Source of the DNA: Streptomyces sp. NRRL F-2580
GTDB lineage: Bacteria; Actinomycetota; Actinomycetes; Streptomycetales; Streptomycetaceae
Direction: 5' to 3'
DNA: 27,333 nucleotides
Assembly (NCBI RefSeq): GCF_000720115.1
Contig: NZ_JOIR01000059.1
Span: forward strand, 1 to 27,333
In this document: in pieces, positions 7,807 to 14,724 of the stretch
Layout: every line of letters starts with the position of its first letter
Position numbering within the stretch: the stretch's first letter is position 1
Notes under the pieces: generated by a model
What the model saw: the letters and a program-made list of their open reading frames with translations, nothing else
Database searches by the model: none
Told to the model about the DNA's origin: nothing
Program-made: the position numbers and the translations under genes

Positions 7807-8223
7807 TCAGTTCTGCGAGATCACCTCAAGCAGGTCGCCGACCTTCTTTTCGGGCAGGGCGCGGGCTACGTCGGCCAGGGCGACGATGCCGACCAGCGTG
7901 TGTCCGTCGATGACCGGGAGCCGGCGGACCTGATGCTCACCCATCGTGCGCAGGATCTCCTCGGCGTCATCGTCAGCGCCGATGGTGACTGCCTCCCCTT
8001 GCGCGAGGTCGCCCGCCTTCACCGTGCTGGGGTCTTTGCCCGCCGCGAGGACCTTCACGACGATGTCGCGATCGGTGAGCATCCCCTTGAGCTTCTCGTC
8101 CGTGCCGCAGATCGGCAGCGAGCCGACCTTCAGCTGGGCCATCTTCTTCGCCGCCTCGAGCACCGTCTCCTCGGCGCCGACGCACGTCGCGTCCGCAGTC
8201 ATGATGTCGCGAGCCTTCGTCAT
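7807..8223 (-). CDS. CBS-domain pair protein
   Basis: A 138-aa cytosolic protein consisting almost only of two CBS domains. The first is ~1-60 (ARDIMTADATCVGAEETVLE and LPICGTDEKLKGMLTDRDIV). The second is ~72-132 (VTIGADDDAEEILRTMGEHQ and RRLPVIDGHTLVGIVALADV). Such Bateman modules bind adenine nucleotides. Stand-alone pairs of this size resemble mycobacterial hypoxic-response protein Hrp1 and its many Streptomyces paralogues. ATG 8223 follows GGGAG. It is transcribed divergently from the glycogen-binding-fold gene at 8493, with a 269-bp gap that must hold both promoters. The exact ligand cannot be read from sequence. Confidence 0.93.
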   Translation of the reverse strand: MTKARDIMTADATCVGAEETVLEAAKKMAQLKVGSLPICGTDEKLKGMLTDRDIVVKVLAAGKDPSTVKAGDLAQGEAVTIGADDDAEEILRTMGEHQVRRLPVIDGHTLVGIVALADVARALPEKKVGDLLEVISQN

Positions 8224-8492
8224 CTGCCGTACTCCCTTTTCCGTCCGCCTGCACGATTACGGGCCACACCCGCCCATGCGGACCGGCCACGGGCCTATGG
8301 GTGCCCCCCTGCCCCCGACAGGTAACGCTATTCACCCACTAACCACCCCAAGACCCGTCATAGTGGGCGCGGATCTCGTCCTTCGGTGTGGGGCGGGCGG
8401 GTGACCCGGCGGCGGCGTCAGTGTGCATGGCTCAGGTCCTGCAACGAGCATGGGCTCGTATCTCCTCTCCCCCTGTCTGTCAGGAGCCTTTC

Positions 8493-8768
8493 GTGCTGGA
8501 ACGCGCCCTTCGCAAGAACACGGCCAGGGTCACCTTCGTCCTTCCCGCCGGCACCCCTCCGGCGGAGGTGAGCGTCGTCGGTGACTTCAACGACTGGCGT
8601 CCCGGCGTTCATCCGCTGACCCCGCGCAAGGACGGCAACCGGGCGGTCACCGTGGAACTGCCCACGGGCCGCAGCCACTCCTTCCGATACCTCGCCGCCG
8701 ACGACTACTGGTTCAACGACGACACCGCTGACGACCAGGACGGCCCCAACAGCCTCATCCACACCTGA
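8493..8768 (+). CDS. Isoamylase-N / glycogen-binding (AMPK-type CBM) domain protein
   Basis: A 91-aa protein starting at GTG 8493 (VLERALRKNT), with CAGGAG six bases upstream. An in-frame ATG further upstream is possible but adds unrelated residues. Residues ~8-88 form the early-set immunoglobulin-like carbohydrate module: VTFVLPAGTPPAEVSVVGDF, NDWRPGVHPL, HSFRYLAADDYWFNDD and a final NSLIHT. The F-N-D-W motif and final N-S/R-x-x-x pattern match CBM48/AMPK glycogen-binding relatives. It is a single stand-alone domain with no catalytic part. A role in glycogen or glucan binding is expected from the fold only. Confidence 0.88.
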   Translation: MLERALRKNTARVTFVLPAGTPPAEVSVVGDFNDWRPGVHPLTPRKDGNRAVTVELPTGRSHSFRYLAADDYWFNDDTADDQDGPNSLIHT

Positions 8769-8838
8769 ACGCCGCCGCGGGCCCCTCGCCCCTCCGGCAG
8801 GCGCAGAAGGCCCAGGGCCGCCGTTCGAGAGTCGCGGC

Positions 8839-8990
8839 ATGAATCATCAGGGCGAGGAACTGCTGGCCCGCGTCCGCGCGGTGTTGTCCGACGCCGGCTT
8901 CGAGGAGATCGCCACCGGTTCCGAAGCCGTGCACCTGATCCGGCACGCCTGCGGAGTCATGGTCGGCTGGCTGCCCGAAGAAGTCAGCCA
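8839..8990 (+). pseudogene. N-terminal fragment of a hypothetical protein, fused to an oxidoreductase tail
   Basis: From ATG 8839 the reading MNHQGEELLARVRAVLSDAG, then FEEIATGSEAVHLIRHACGV and MVGWLPEEV, resembles the start of a small conserved Streptomyces protein of unknown role. It then turns into Arg/Pro-rich text. The frame is open to 9258, but the last part belongs to another family, so the original gene appears cut near 8985-9020. Confidence 0.4.
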
Positions 8991-9004
8991 ACCTCCCCGG
9001 CGGC

Positions 9005-9258
9005 GCGGCCCCCGCCGCGGCCGCCCTGCCGAACCTCCGCGAACTGCTGCGAGAACTCGGATACGAGAACCCGGAGGCGCTCGACGACCGGCTGGCGACG
9101 CGCTGGTGGCCCACGGCAGTGCCGAGGACATCGCCCACCGCGTTCAAGAGCACGTCGGCGCCGGAGCCGACCACGTCAGCCTCCGCCTCATGACCACCAC
9201 ACCCGACTCCCCTCCCGCACGGCAGTGGCAACAACTCGCCATGCGCCTCCCCGCCTGA
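9005..9258 (+). pseudogene. C-terminal remnant of an LLM-class F420-dependent oxidoreductase
   Basis: One frame reads LPNLRELLRELGYENPEALDDRL (from 9026; 23 residues, so only its pattern is of interest). Another reads DALVAHGSAEDIAHRVQEHV, then GAGADHVSLRL, and stops with TGA at 9256-9258. Joined through DDRLVDAL, these match the C-terminus of luciferase-like monooxygenases (DRLVDALVAWG....V..RV.EH..AGADHV). The join needs one extra base near 9095. The N-terminal catalytic barrel is absent, so the fragment cannot be active. Confidence 0.6.
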
Positions 9259-9733
9259 CCATGCTGCTGGCCGCCGCCCCCTACCCGTGGGTGAGGAGCC
9301 ACATTGATGAGGATCTGTGAACTGAGCAGGGACTCGCCGCGGATGTCCGCTCCGGCCTTAGCCGCTGCGGTCTTCCGGCCCCGGGACTCCTTCAGGCACA
9401 TCCGTACGGGGAGAAGAGGAGTCGCAACCAGTCAGGGTGGGCGGACGAGGGGTGTGGTCAGCGACAACGGCCGGACGGAGGCTTGCGCTGCGGGCTGGGA
9501 ACGGGGCTTCCTCCCGCATCCTGTCTGCGCCCTCGGCCGGCGCCCCAGTTGTTACCGCGAAGGCGGGTTGTCGTCCGGCGTGTCGACGGCCGGAACGGCA
9601 CCGGGTGTTACCGGCCGCGCCCCGGGGCGCGCAGGGTGCCAGCGAGAACGAGCGCGCCCTCAGGGCCGCGTCCGCGCTTGTGGCCAACAGTGAACAAGGT
9701 GGCGGCTCGTTGCTCACGGCACGGGTGAACGCT
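9259..9733. other. Intergenic, nothing recognised
   Basis: About 475 bases between the oxidoreductase remnant and the chaplin terminator. Long open frames on both strands are low-complexity Arg/Pro/Ala text without family patterns. Confidence 0.45.
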
Positions 9734-9777
9734 CGTGAGCGCGGCCAATCGGGGAGGAAGCCGGGGCCGCGCTCACG
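9734..9777 (-). terminator. 13-bp hairpin downstream of the chaplin gene
   Basis: CGTGAGCGCGGCC (9734-9746) and GGCCGCGCTCACG (9765-9777) are perfect inverse complements with an 18-base loop. It lies 50 bases after the chaplin stop on the minus strand and has no U tract. Confidence 0.65.
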
Positions 9778-9826
9778 TGTCACGCGGGGAAACGGCAAGG
9801 CTCCCCGGTGCGCTGCTGGGGCCTGA

Positions 9827-10057
9827 TCAGGCGTTGACGCAGATGTTGCCGAAGGACGGGTTGAGCAGCGCGATGACGTTGACGGTGTTGCCGCAGACGT
9901 TGACGGGAACGTGGACCGGCACCTGAATGACGTTCCCGGAGGCGACACCCGGCGAGCCGATGGCCGCACCCTGGGCACCGGCGTCGGCGGAAGCCATACC
10001 CGCCGCGCCGAGGAGGATGGCGCCGGTAGCGGTGATGACGGCCGTGGTCTTCTTCAC
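9827..10057 (-). CDS. Short chaplin
   Basis: A 76-aa precursor. GTG 10057 (VKKTTAVITATGAILLGAAG) follows GAAGGAGACCC. A Sec signal peptide ends at about ASA-D (residue 24/25). The mature ~52 residues are one chaplin domain: GSPGVASGNVIQVPVHVPVN, then VCGNTVNVIALLNPSFGNIC. The two cysteines, C55 and C73, are those that form the intramolecular disulfide in most chaplins. There is no second domain, LPXTG motif or membrane anchor, so it is of the short, secreted class. Chaplins are surface-active amyloid proteins that coat aerial hyphae and lower surface tension. The gene is monocistronic, with its own hairpin downstream. I do not assign a letter because short chaplins cannot be told apart safely by eye. 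Confidence 0.95.
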   Translation of the reverse strand: MKKTTAVITATGAILLGAAGMASADAGAQGAAIGSPGVASGNVIQVPVHVPVNVCGNTVNVIALLNPSFGNICVNA

Positions 10058-10528
10058 TGGGTCTCCTTCAGGATGTACGTCTGAACGGTGAGCGAAAGCG
10101 AGCGCCGGCCGTGGGCCGGGCAGGCAGGCCCATGCCGGGCGCTTGTTCTCTCCAACCCTTCCACCGGCCGCATGGACACGGTGGTCAACCCGTTCGGGTG
10201 CTGCGCGTACGCGGGCCTGCGCAGGCCGGACCCGAGAGCCTTCCGCCCCCAGGGCCCTTCCCGCCTGCTGCCGGTGGGCGAGGGTGGCGGCTTCGCCCGG
10301 GAGATGACGGCGGCGCGGATGTCGGGGCGTCAGGTCGGGCGTTGCATGGCGGGCCACGGGTCGCCGTCCCGATAGGTGCGGCCCTGGGGCGTTCGTGGAG
10401 CTTGCCGATGCCGCCCTTGACTGTGGCCTTGATCGCTGCGAGGACGGCGGCCATGTCCGGGTCGGTCTGCTTGTGGACCGCTCCTCGGCCGCGGCGGGGT
10501 GCTGTGCCGGTGCTCTCCGCAACTGGAT
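10058..10528. other. Intergenic, one doubtful minus-strand ORF
   Basis: Upstream of the chaplin gene. A minus-strand frame around 10395-10532 reads VHKQTDPDMAAVLAAIKATV then KGGIGKLHERP, with fair codon bias, but it degrades into Pro/Arg-rich text and has no recognisable family. Chaplin promoter elements should lie just above 10057, but I cannot point to them. Confidence 0.35.
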
Positions 10529-10681
10529 GCACAAGGTCGTCGAGCTACCGTCCCCCGCTTACCTCGTCGTCGCCGTGGGGCTGGCGCTCATCGTCGGCGG
10601 GGTGAAGACGCGGAAGGCGCCCGAGCGCCGGCAGGTCGTGGTAGAGACGGCCGGGCGCGTTCACGACTGCGGCCTCAAGTA
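10529..10681 (+). CDS. Possible small membrane protein
   Basis: About 50 residues from ATG 10529: MHKVVELPSPAYLVVAVGLA, then LIVGGVKTRKAPERRQVVVE and a short tail, with stop TAG at 10679-10681. One hydrophobic helix (~11-26) is followed by a basic stretch. Third codon positions are nearly all G or C, which supports coding. There is no good ribosome binding site, and the frame is open upstream to 10395, so the start is uncertain. I do not recognise the family. Confidence 0.35.
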
Positions 10682-10865
10682 GGGTGCCGGCCCGGCGCTG
10701 CAGCCTTCCGGCACATCGCGCAAGGTGCGCCGACGGTCACCGATCCCGACACGGGCAGCATGCCCCTTCCAACGAGGCGGGCGCGCCTTCCCGGGCACGA
10801 GAACGCCCGGCCCTCGTGAAGAGGCCTTTCATCTCCCTGTCGCGACGGTCAAGCAGGTGGGGCGT

Positions 10866-11440
10866 ATGACGGGCTTGGATGACCTGGTGCGCCTGTTCGG
10901 CCCGCCACCGGTCCGAGACCCATCCCCCGACGGCTGGGCCGAGGTCGAGGGCTATGTCGGCTCGACGCTGCCAGGCGACTTCAAGGTGTTCCTTGACGCC
11001 CTTGACGCCTATGGCACCGGTTTGATCTGCGGAGAGCTGGTGGTCTTCCGCCCCCGCGGGTCCAGCCCGCTGCTGGATCGGATGCGGAAGATCCACGAAT
11101 CGTTCGGCCAGTCGTGGCGACGTGACCCGGAGAGGTACCCATTCCGGTTCCAGCCCGCCCCGGGCGGCCTGATCTCCCGAGACGACTAGCACTTCTGTGG
11201 GCCATGCGACCCAGACCCTGGCTGCTGGAAGACCGTCACGAACATCAACGGGTCGGCCCCCAGGTCTTCGACGGACCGTTCACCGACTTCGTGCTCGCCT
11301 TCGTCGCGCGCCTGAGCGACGTGGCCCCGCACCACGGGATCGACCCAGCTCTCTTGGAGTACCTCAAGCCGGAAGACCTGAACGAACTGCCAGAGCGCGG
11401 CGAGATCGGTCCGGTCAATCCGAGCTTTGAGTTGTTCTGA
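10866..11440 (+). pseudogene. Broken SUKH (SMI1/KNR4) family gene
   Basis: ATG 10866 follows GGTGGGG. The first 107 codons carry SUKH text (DGWAEVEGYVGSTLPGDFKV, FRFQPAPGGLIS) and then hit TAG at 11187-11189 after RDD. The same frame continues beyond the stop with a family-like HFCGPCDPDPGCWKTVTNIN. Near the CCCCC at ~11256-11260 the homology moves to another frame, reading QVFDGPFTDFVLAFVARLSD and ending ELF at 11438-11440. One in-frame stop and one single-base loss therefore separate this from a ~190-residue SUKH protein. It may have been an immunity gene. It is unrelated in detail to the intact SUKH at 5655-6188. Confidence 0.65.
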
Positions 11441-11683
11441 TCCGGCTGCCTCACGGAGCCTGTCGCTCGCGCCGCCGCCGGGTCTTCGACCGCCTCCACC
11501 GCACGCACCAGGGTCGGGCGGGTGCGACGCTGGAGCGAGATCAGGCGGCTTGTCCGAGTCGGCCGAGTACACCACGCTGAGACTCGAGCACGAGGACTAC
11601 CGGCGAGCCCAGATCGCGCACCGATGAGTTTCCCGCGCCGCGCTGGTCTACACGCCGGACACCCACGAACGGAAGGCTGGGCC
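11441..11683. other. Intergenic, nothing recognised
   Basis: Short spacer between the broken SUKH gene and the reductase-fold gene. The plus-strand phrase LRLEHEDYRRAQIAHR (to 11627) has no family I know. Confidence 0.4.
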
Positions 11684-12250
11684 ATGCGGAAACTGATCTA
11701 CGGCATGAACCTGACCCTGGACGGCTATATCGCCGCGGCCGGCGACGACATCGGCTGGAGCGGACCGCCGAGCGACGAGCTGTTCCAGTGGTGGCTCGAC
11801 CACGAGCAGGCGTGTGGCCTGTCGCTGTACGGGCGCAAGCTGTGGGAGACGATGAGCTCCTACTGGCCGACCGGCGACCAGCAGCCCAACGCCACCCCGG
11901 CGGAGATCGAGTTCGCGCGCAACTGGCGGGACACGCCGAAGGTGGTGTTCTCCTCGACGATCGACAAGGTCGACTGGAACACCCGCCTGGTCGCCGGCGA
12001 CGCGATCGCCGAGATCACCCGGCTCAAGGCCGAGGACGGCGGCCCAATGAACATCGGCGGGGCAACGCTCGCCGGGGCGGCCATGCGCGCCGGGCTGATC
12101 GACGAGTACGCGATCGCCGCCCATCCGGTCCTGGTGGGCAGCGGCACGCCGTTCTTCAGCGCCCTGGACAGCTGGGTGAACCTGAACCTGGTGGAGACGC
12201 GTACGTTTCCCGGCGGCGTGGTCCTGACCAGGTACGAGACGAGGCGCTGA
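11684..12250 (+). CDS. Dihydrofolate reductase family protein (RibD C-terminal fold)
   Basis: A 188-aa cytosolic protein. ATG 11684 has GGAAGG ten bases upstream; longer in-frame extensions lack a ribosome binding site. The text is that of the YwjB/YyaP-like group: MRKLIYGMNLTLDGYIAAAG, SLYGRKLWETMSSYW, KVVFSSTIDKVDWNTRLVAG, MNIGGATLAGAAMRAGLIDE and PVLVGSGTPFF. The GG-(A/S)-x-L and P-V-x-x-G-x-G motifs bind NADPH in this fold. The group is widespread in actinobacteria as orphan reductases, and the substrate is unknown. It is complete and the right length. Neighbours give no pathway clue, because an IS481 scrap follows directly. Confidence 0.92.
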   Translation: MRKLIYGMNLTLDGYIAAAGDDIGWSGPPSDELFQWWLDHEQACGLSLYGRKLWETMSSYWPTGDQQPNATPAEIEFARNWRDTPKVVFSSTIDKVDWNTRLVAGDAIAEITRLKAEDGGPMNIGGATLAGAAMRAGLIDEYAIAAHPVLVGSGTPFFSALDSWVNLNLVETRTFPGGVVLTRYETRR

Positions 12251-12289
12251 GCACTGGAAGGGAGAGGGGGCTCATCGAGGGAGGATCCC

Positions 12290-12424
12290 GTGCCGCCCGT
12301 CAACGACGAGCGCACCGAAGCCCTGGCAGACTTCCTCCACACCTACAACCACCACCGCTGCCACACCGCCCTCGACGGACACCCGCCGATCAGCCGTGTC
12401 AACAACCTTGCGGGTCAATACACC
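12290..12424 (+). pseudogene. IS481-type transposase, C-terminal remnant
   Basis: From 12290 the reading is NDERTEALADFLHTYNHHRC, then HTALDGHPPISRVNNLAGQY and T. The F-x-x-x-Y-N-x-x-R-x-H-x-A-L-x-x-x-x-P motif and final N-L-x-G-Q-Y-T are the signature end of IS481 transposases. The stop that normally follows is missing, so the frame runs on into the next gene. The catalytic DDE core is absent. It shows a past insertion and deletion between the two flanking genes. Confidence 0.8.
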
Positions 12425-12514
12425 AGGTCCGCGGGCGGCGGATCGGCCCGGCGCGTGACGGTCCGGCCGGGGTGGGCCGTTGCGGTGTCGGTGGGGCCGG
12501 ATAGCGTGCGCGGC

Positions 12515-13921
12515 ATGAAGATCGAATCCCTTCTCGACGACCTCCGTACGCTGCGCGACCGCGGCGCCTTGGCCACCGTGGAGGCACGGGAGGACCTCGG
12601 CGATCCGGGTACCCTCGGCGGTCTCCGTAACCTTGGTGGTCTCCGGGACCTCGGAGATCCGACCCGCGCCCACGGTGACGAGCGGGCCCGGGCCGAGGCC
12701 GTCCTCGCGCTCCTCACGGAGCGGGCCGACGACGTGGTGCCCGCCCTGCTGGCCGGCGTCGCCGACGCCCGGTCTACTGCCACGCTCCAGCCCGTCATAC
12801 GGATCCTGGCCCTGATCGGGCCGCCCTCCTTCGACGCCGTGCTCGCGGCCTGGCGGCGCGGCAACGTGAAGGACTGGGCGGCGGGCCGGCTGCTCGGGGC
12901 GTTCGACGAGCGGTGCGCCGACCGGTACGCGGAGCTGGCCACCGATTCCGCTCGCGGCGCGTCGGGCAACGGGTTCGCGGGGCTCGTCCGGCTACGGACG
13001 GACTCCGACGCCGGGCTGCGCGCCCTGGTGGAGTGCTACGCGGGCCACCGCCCCGCCCCGTACAAGGCCGACGACTACGCCCTCCTGACGCACGAGGCGT
13101 ACCGCACCAGGTTGCGCGTGCTGCGCCGGGACCCGGCCGCGTCGCCACGGACCCGGCGGGGCGCGATGGCCGCGCTCGTCGCGGGCGGCGGCGCCGACGG
13201 GCTCGACGCCCGCGACCGTGCGGCGGTCGAGCGCCTGATCCGGGTGAAGATCGTGGGCGAGACGCCGAGCGCACCGTCGCCCCAGCTCTCCGGGTGGTGG
13301 CTGGCCGTGCCGGGGCCCTCGTACGAAGGGCTCTTCGACGCCCTGGGCCTGCACCACCGGCGACCCATCACGTGCGCTGCGGGCGTCGAGGCGGCGGCGG
13401 GCCGGGACATCCAGGTGCCCGTCCCCGACGGTGACGGCGCCGCCCAGACCGTGGGCCGCGTCTTTGTCACCCCGGAGCTGGACGGCTGGCGCCTCGTCTT
13501 CGGCCCGTACGACCTCCTCATCGGGGAGGGCTGGGAGGACATGGTCGAGACCGTCGAGCGCGTCAGCCGGCACTGCGCCCAGGCGCAGCTCTTCTTCGTC
13601 GACGACGCCGGCGGCTCCGACGTGTGGTTCGTTGCCGAGGAGGGCAGCGTGATCCGACAGTACGCCGCCGAGAGCGACCCCGAATGGGAGGGGGACCCAC
13701 TCCCCTGGGAGACCCTCGCGGTCGACGACCCCGACTTCGACCCGGAGTACGACGATGCCCCGCCCAACTCGGGAACCGCCGGCGCGCGCACCGCCTGCGG
13801 CCACCTCTCGGTCGACCCGGACATGGTCGGCTCAGGCACCGAAACCCGGGGCCACGGCTGGCTCGCCCTCACCTCCCCGCACGCCGGCCACGGCGCCTTC
13901 CCCGGTGTCCTCCCCCTCTGA
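12515..13921 (+). CDS. HEAT-like repeat hypothetical protein
   Basis: A 468-aa protein from ATG 12515 (MKIESLLDDLRTLRDRGALA). The open frame upstream to 12290 is IS481 sequence and is excluded. Residues ~1-270 are helical and HEAT-like (VVPALLAGVADARSTATLQP, VIRILALIGPPSFDAVLAAW). A short Leu/Gly-rich insert (~29-49) repeats LGDPG / LGGLRNLGGLRDLGDP. Residues ~290-468 form a second domain with GRVFVTPELDGWRLVFGPYD, AQLFFVDDAGGSDVWFVAEE and an acidic WEGDPLPWETLAVDDPDFDP stretch. The protein ends GHGWLALTSPHAGHGAFPGV plus LPL. Many Streptomyces carry this second domain in proteins of unknown role. There is no signal peptide or membrane segment. I do not assign a function. Confidence 0.8.
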   Translation: MKIESLLDDLRTLRDRGALATVEAREDLGDPGTLGGLRNLGGLRDLGDPTRAHGDERARAEAVLALLTERADDVVPALLAGVADARSTATLQPVIRILALIGPPSFDAVLAAWRRGNVKDWAAGRLLGAFDERCADRYAELATDSARGASGNGFAGLVRLRTDSDAGLRALVECYAGHRPAPYKADDYALLTHEAYRTRLRVLRRDPAASPRTRRGAMAALVAGGGADGLDARDRAAVERLIRVKIVGETPSAPSPQLSGWWLAVPGPSYEGLFDALGLHHRRPITCAAGVEAAAGRDIQVPVPDGDGAAQTVGRVFVTPELDGWRLVFGPYDLLIGEGWEDMVETVERVSRHCAQAQLFFVDDAGGSDVWFVAEEGSVIRQYAAESDPEWEGDPLPWETLAVDDPDFDPEYDDAPPNSGTAGARTACGHLSVDPDMVGSGTETRGHGWLALTSPHAGHGAFPGVLPL

Positions 13922-14287
13922 GCCCTCCTCCCCCTCTTCCTCAGACCGCTCGGCCCTGCCGACCGGACCCACGTGCCCGTACGCCGCCCGCGCCCGCCCC
14001 TGCACGGTGATCGACACGGACGGGATGAAGGTGCACGTCCGAACCGCTCCATACCGGCAGGCTCGTCAACCTCCACGAGCTCGCCGCCCTTTCGCCCTAC
14101 CTCGCCTCGCCCCTGCCGGCAGCACGCGTGACCACAGGCCCGGATGGCGAGCCAGAACCCCCTCTGGCCCTGGCTCGACTTCCGTGGTCCTGGTGCAGGG
14201 ATTTGCCGGTGCTCGAGAAACGCTCGCTGCGCAGAGGATGATCCTCTACGTTGAGCCGGAGCGGGATGGCGCGCATTCTCGCAGGCT
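13922..14287. other. Gene-poor stretch
   Basis: A plus-strand frame (about 14052-14240) reads RLVNLHELAALSPYLASPLP then AARVTTGPDGEPEPPLALAR and stops, with moderate codon bias. It could be a transposase or other gene scrap, but I cannot place it. Nothing else is recognised. Confidence 0.35.
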
Positions 14288-14409
14288 GCGGTGCCGTGGC
14301 AGAGCGGCCCATTGCGATCCACGTGGGCGAGGTCCCGCCCACGGCGACTGACGGAGACGGGGCGGACCTGCCCCATCTGTCCGCGGGTTCAAATCCCGTC
14401 GGTACCGCA
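14288..14409 (+). tRNA. tRNA-like element with abnormal middle (possible pseudo-tRNA)
   Basis: A 9-bp acceptor stem pairs 14288-14296 with 14400-14408 (one G-U). Position 14297 is T, as U8 should be. A D arm follows: stem GCA(G)/(T)TGC at 14299-14302 and 14312-14315, with loop AGCGGCCCA. A normal T arm lies at 14383-14399, with loop TTCAAAT. The length, 122 nt, is too long. Where an anticodon arm is expected there is instead an 8-bp hairpin (14322-14343, loop AGGTCC), a linker, and a 5-bp hairpin GGGGC/GCCCC (14359-14374). I find no 5-bp stem with a 7-base loop and U33, so no anticodon can be named. No CCA is encoded. A long acceptor stem and long extra arm recall selenocysteine or allo-tRNA shapes, but no TCA anticodon is present. 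It may also be a tRNA relic. Confidence 0.4.
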
Positions 14410-14724
14410 GCCGACCTGGAAGTCTGTCCCGTGCACGCACTGCGGCGTCGATCCAGATCCACAGAACCTGAGCCAGACCCCGAGTTTCGAAGTCACGGGG
14501 GGCCGCGATCGCCACGGCCCCGGCGGGCCGGCTCCCGGCCGAACGGGCGGGACGCCAAGGGAACCGTACGGGTGTCCTGATCTCACGTCAGATGTCTGGA
14601 TGATCCCGTGCTTTGGAAGGTGCACCTGCGCGCCGACGGCCGGGCCGTGCGAACCCGCTCGCACGTGTACCCCTACGCTGGTGCCCGCGGATCTTCAACA
14701 GTGCGACGAAACGGAGCGTGACGG
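14410..14724. other. Upstream region of the kinase gene
   Basis: About 315 bases with no gene. A GGCCGG/CCGGCC hairpin near 14524-14542 could terminate transcription of the tRNA-like element. The promoter for the kinase gene should be here, but I cannot mark it with confidence. Confidence 0.35.

Noticed and set aside
6644..7933. 429-codon plus-strand ORF opposite DUF2625
   Set aside because: Low-complexity text; DUF2625 on the minus strand accounts for the coding bias.
12992..14376. Minus-strand ORFs opposite the HEAT-like gene
   Set aside because: Shadow frames without start signals or motifs.
14288..14409. Ordinary selenocysteine tRNA
   Set aside because: Long acceptor stem fits, but there is no TCA anticodon in a 7-base loop and the length is too great.
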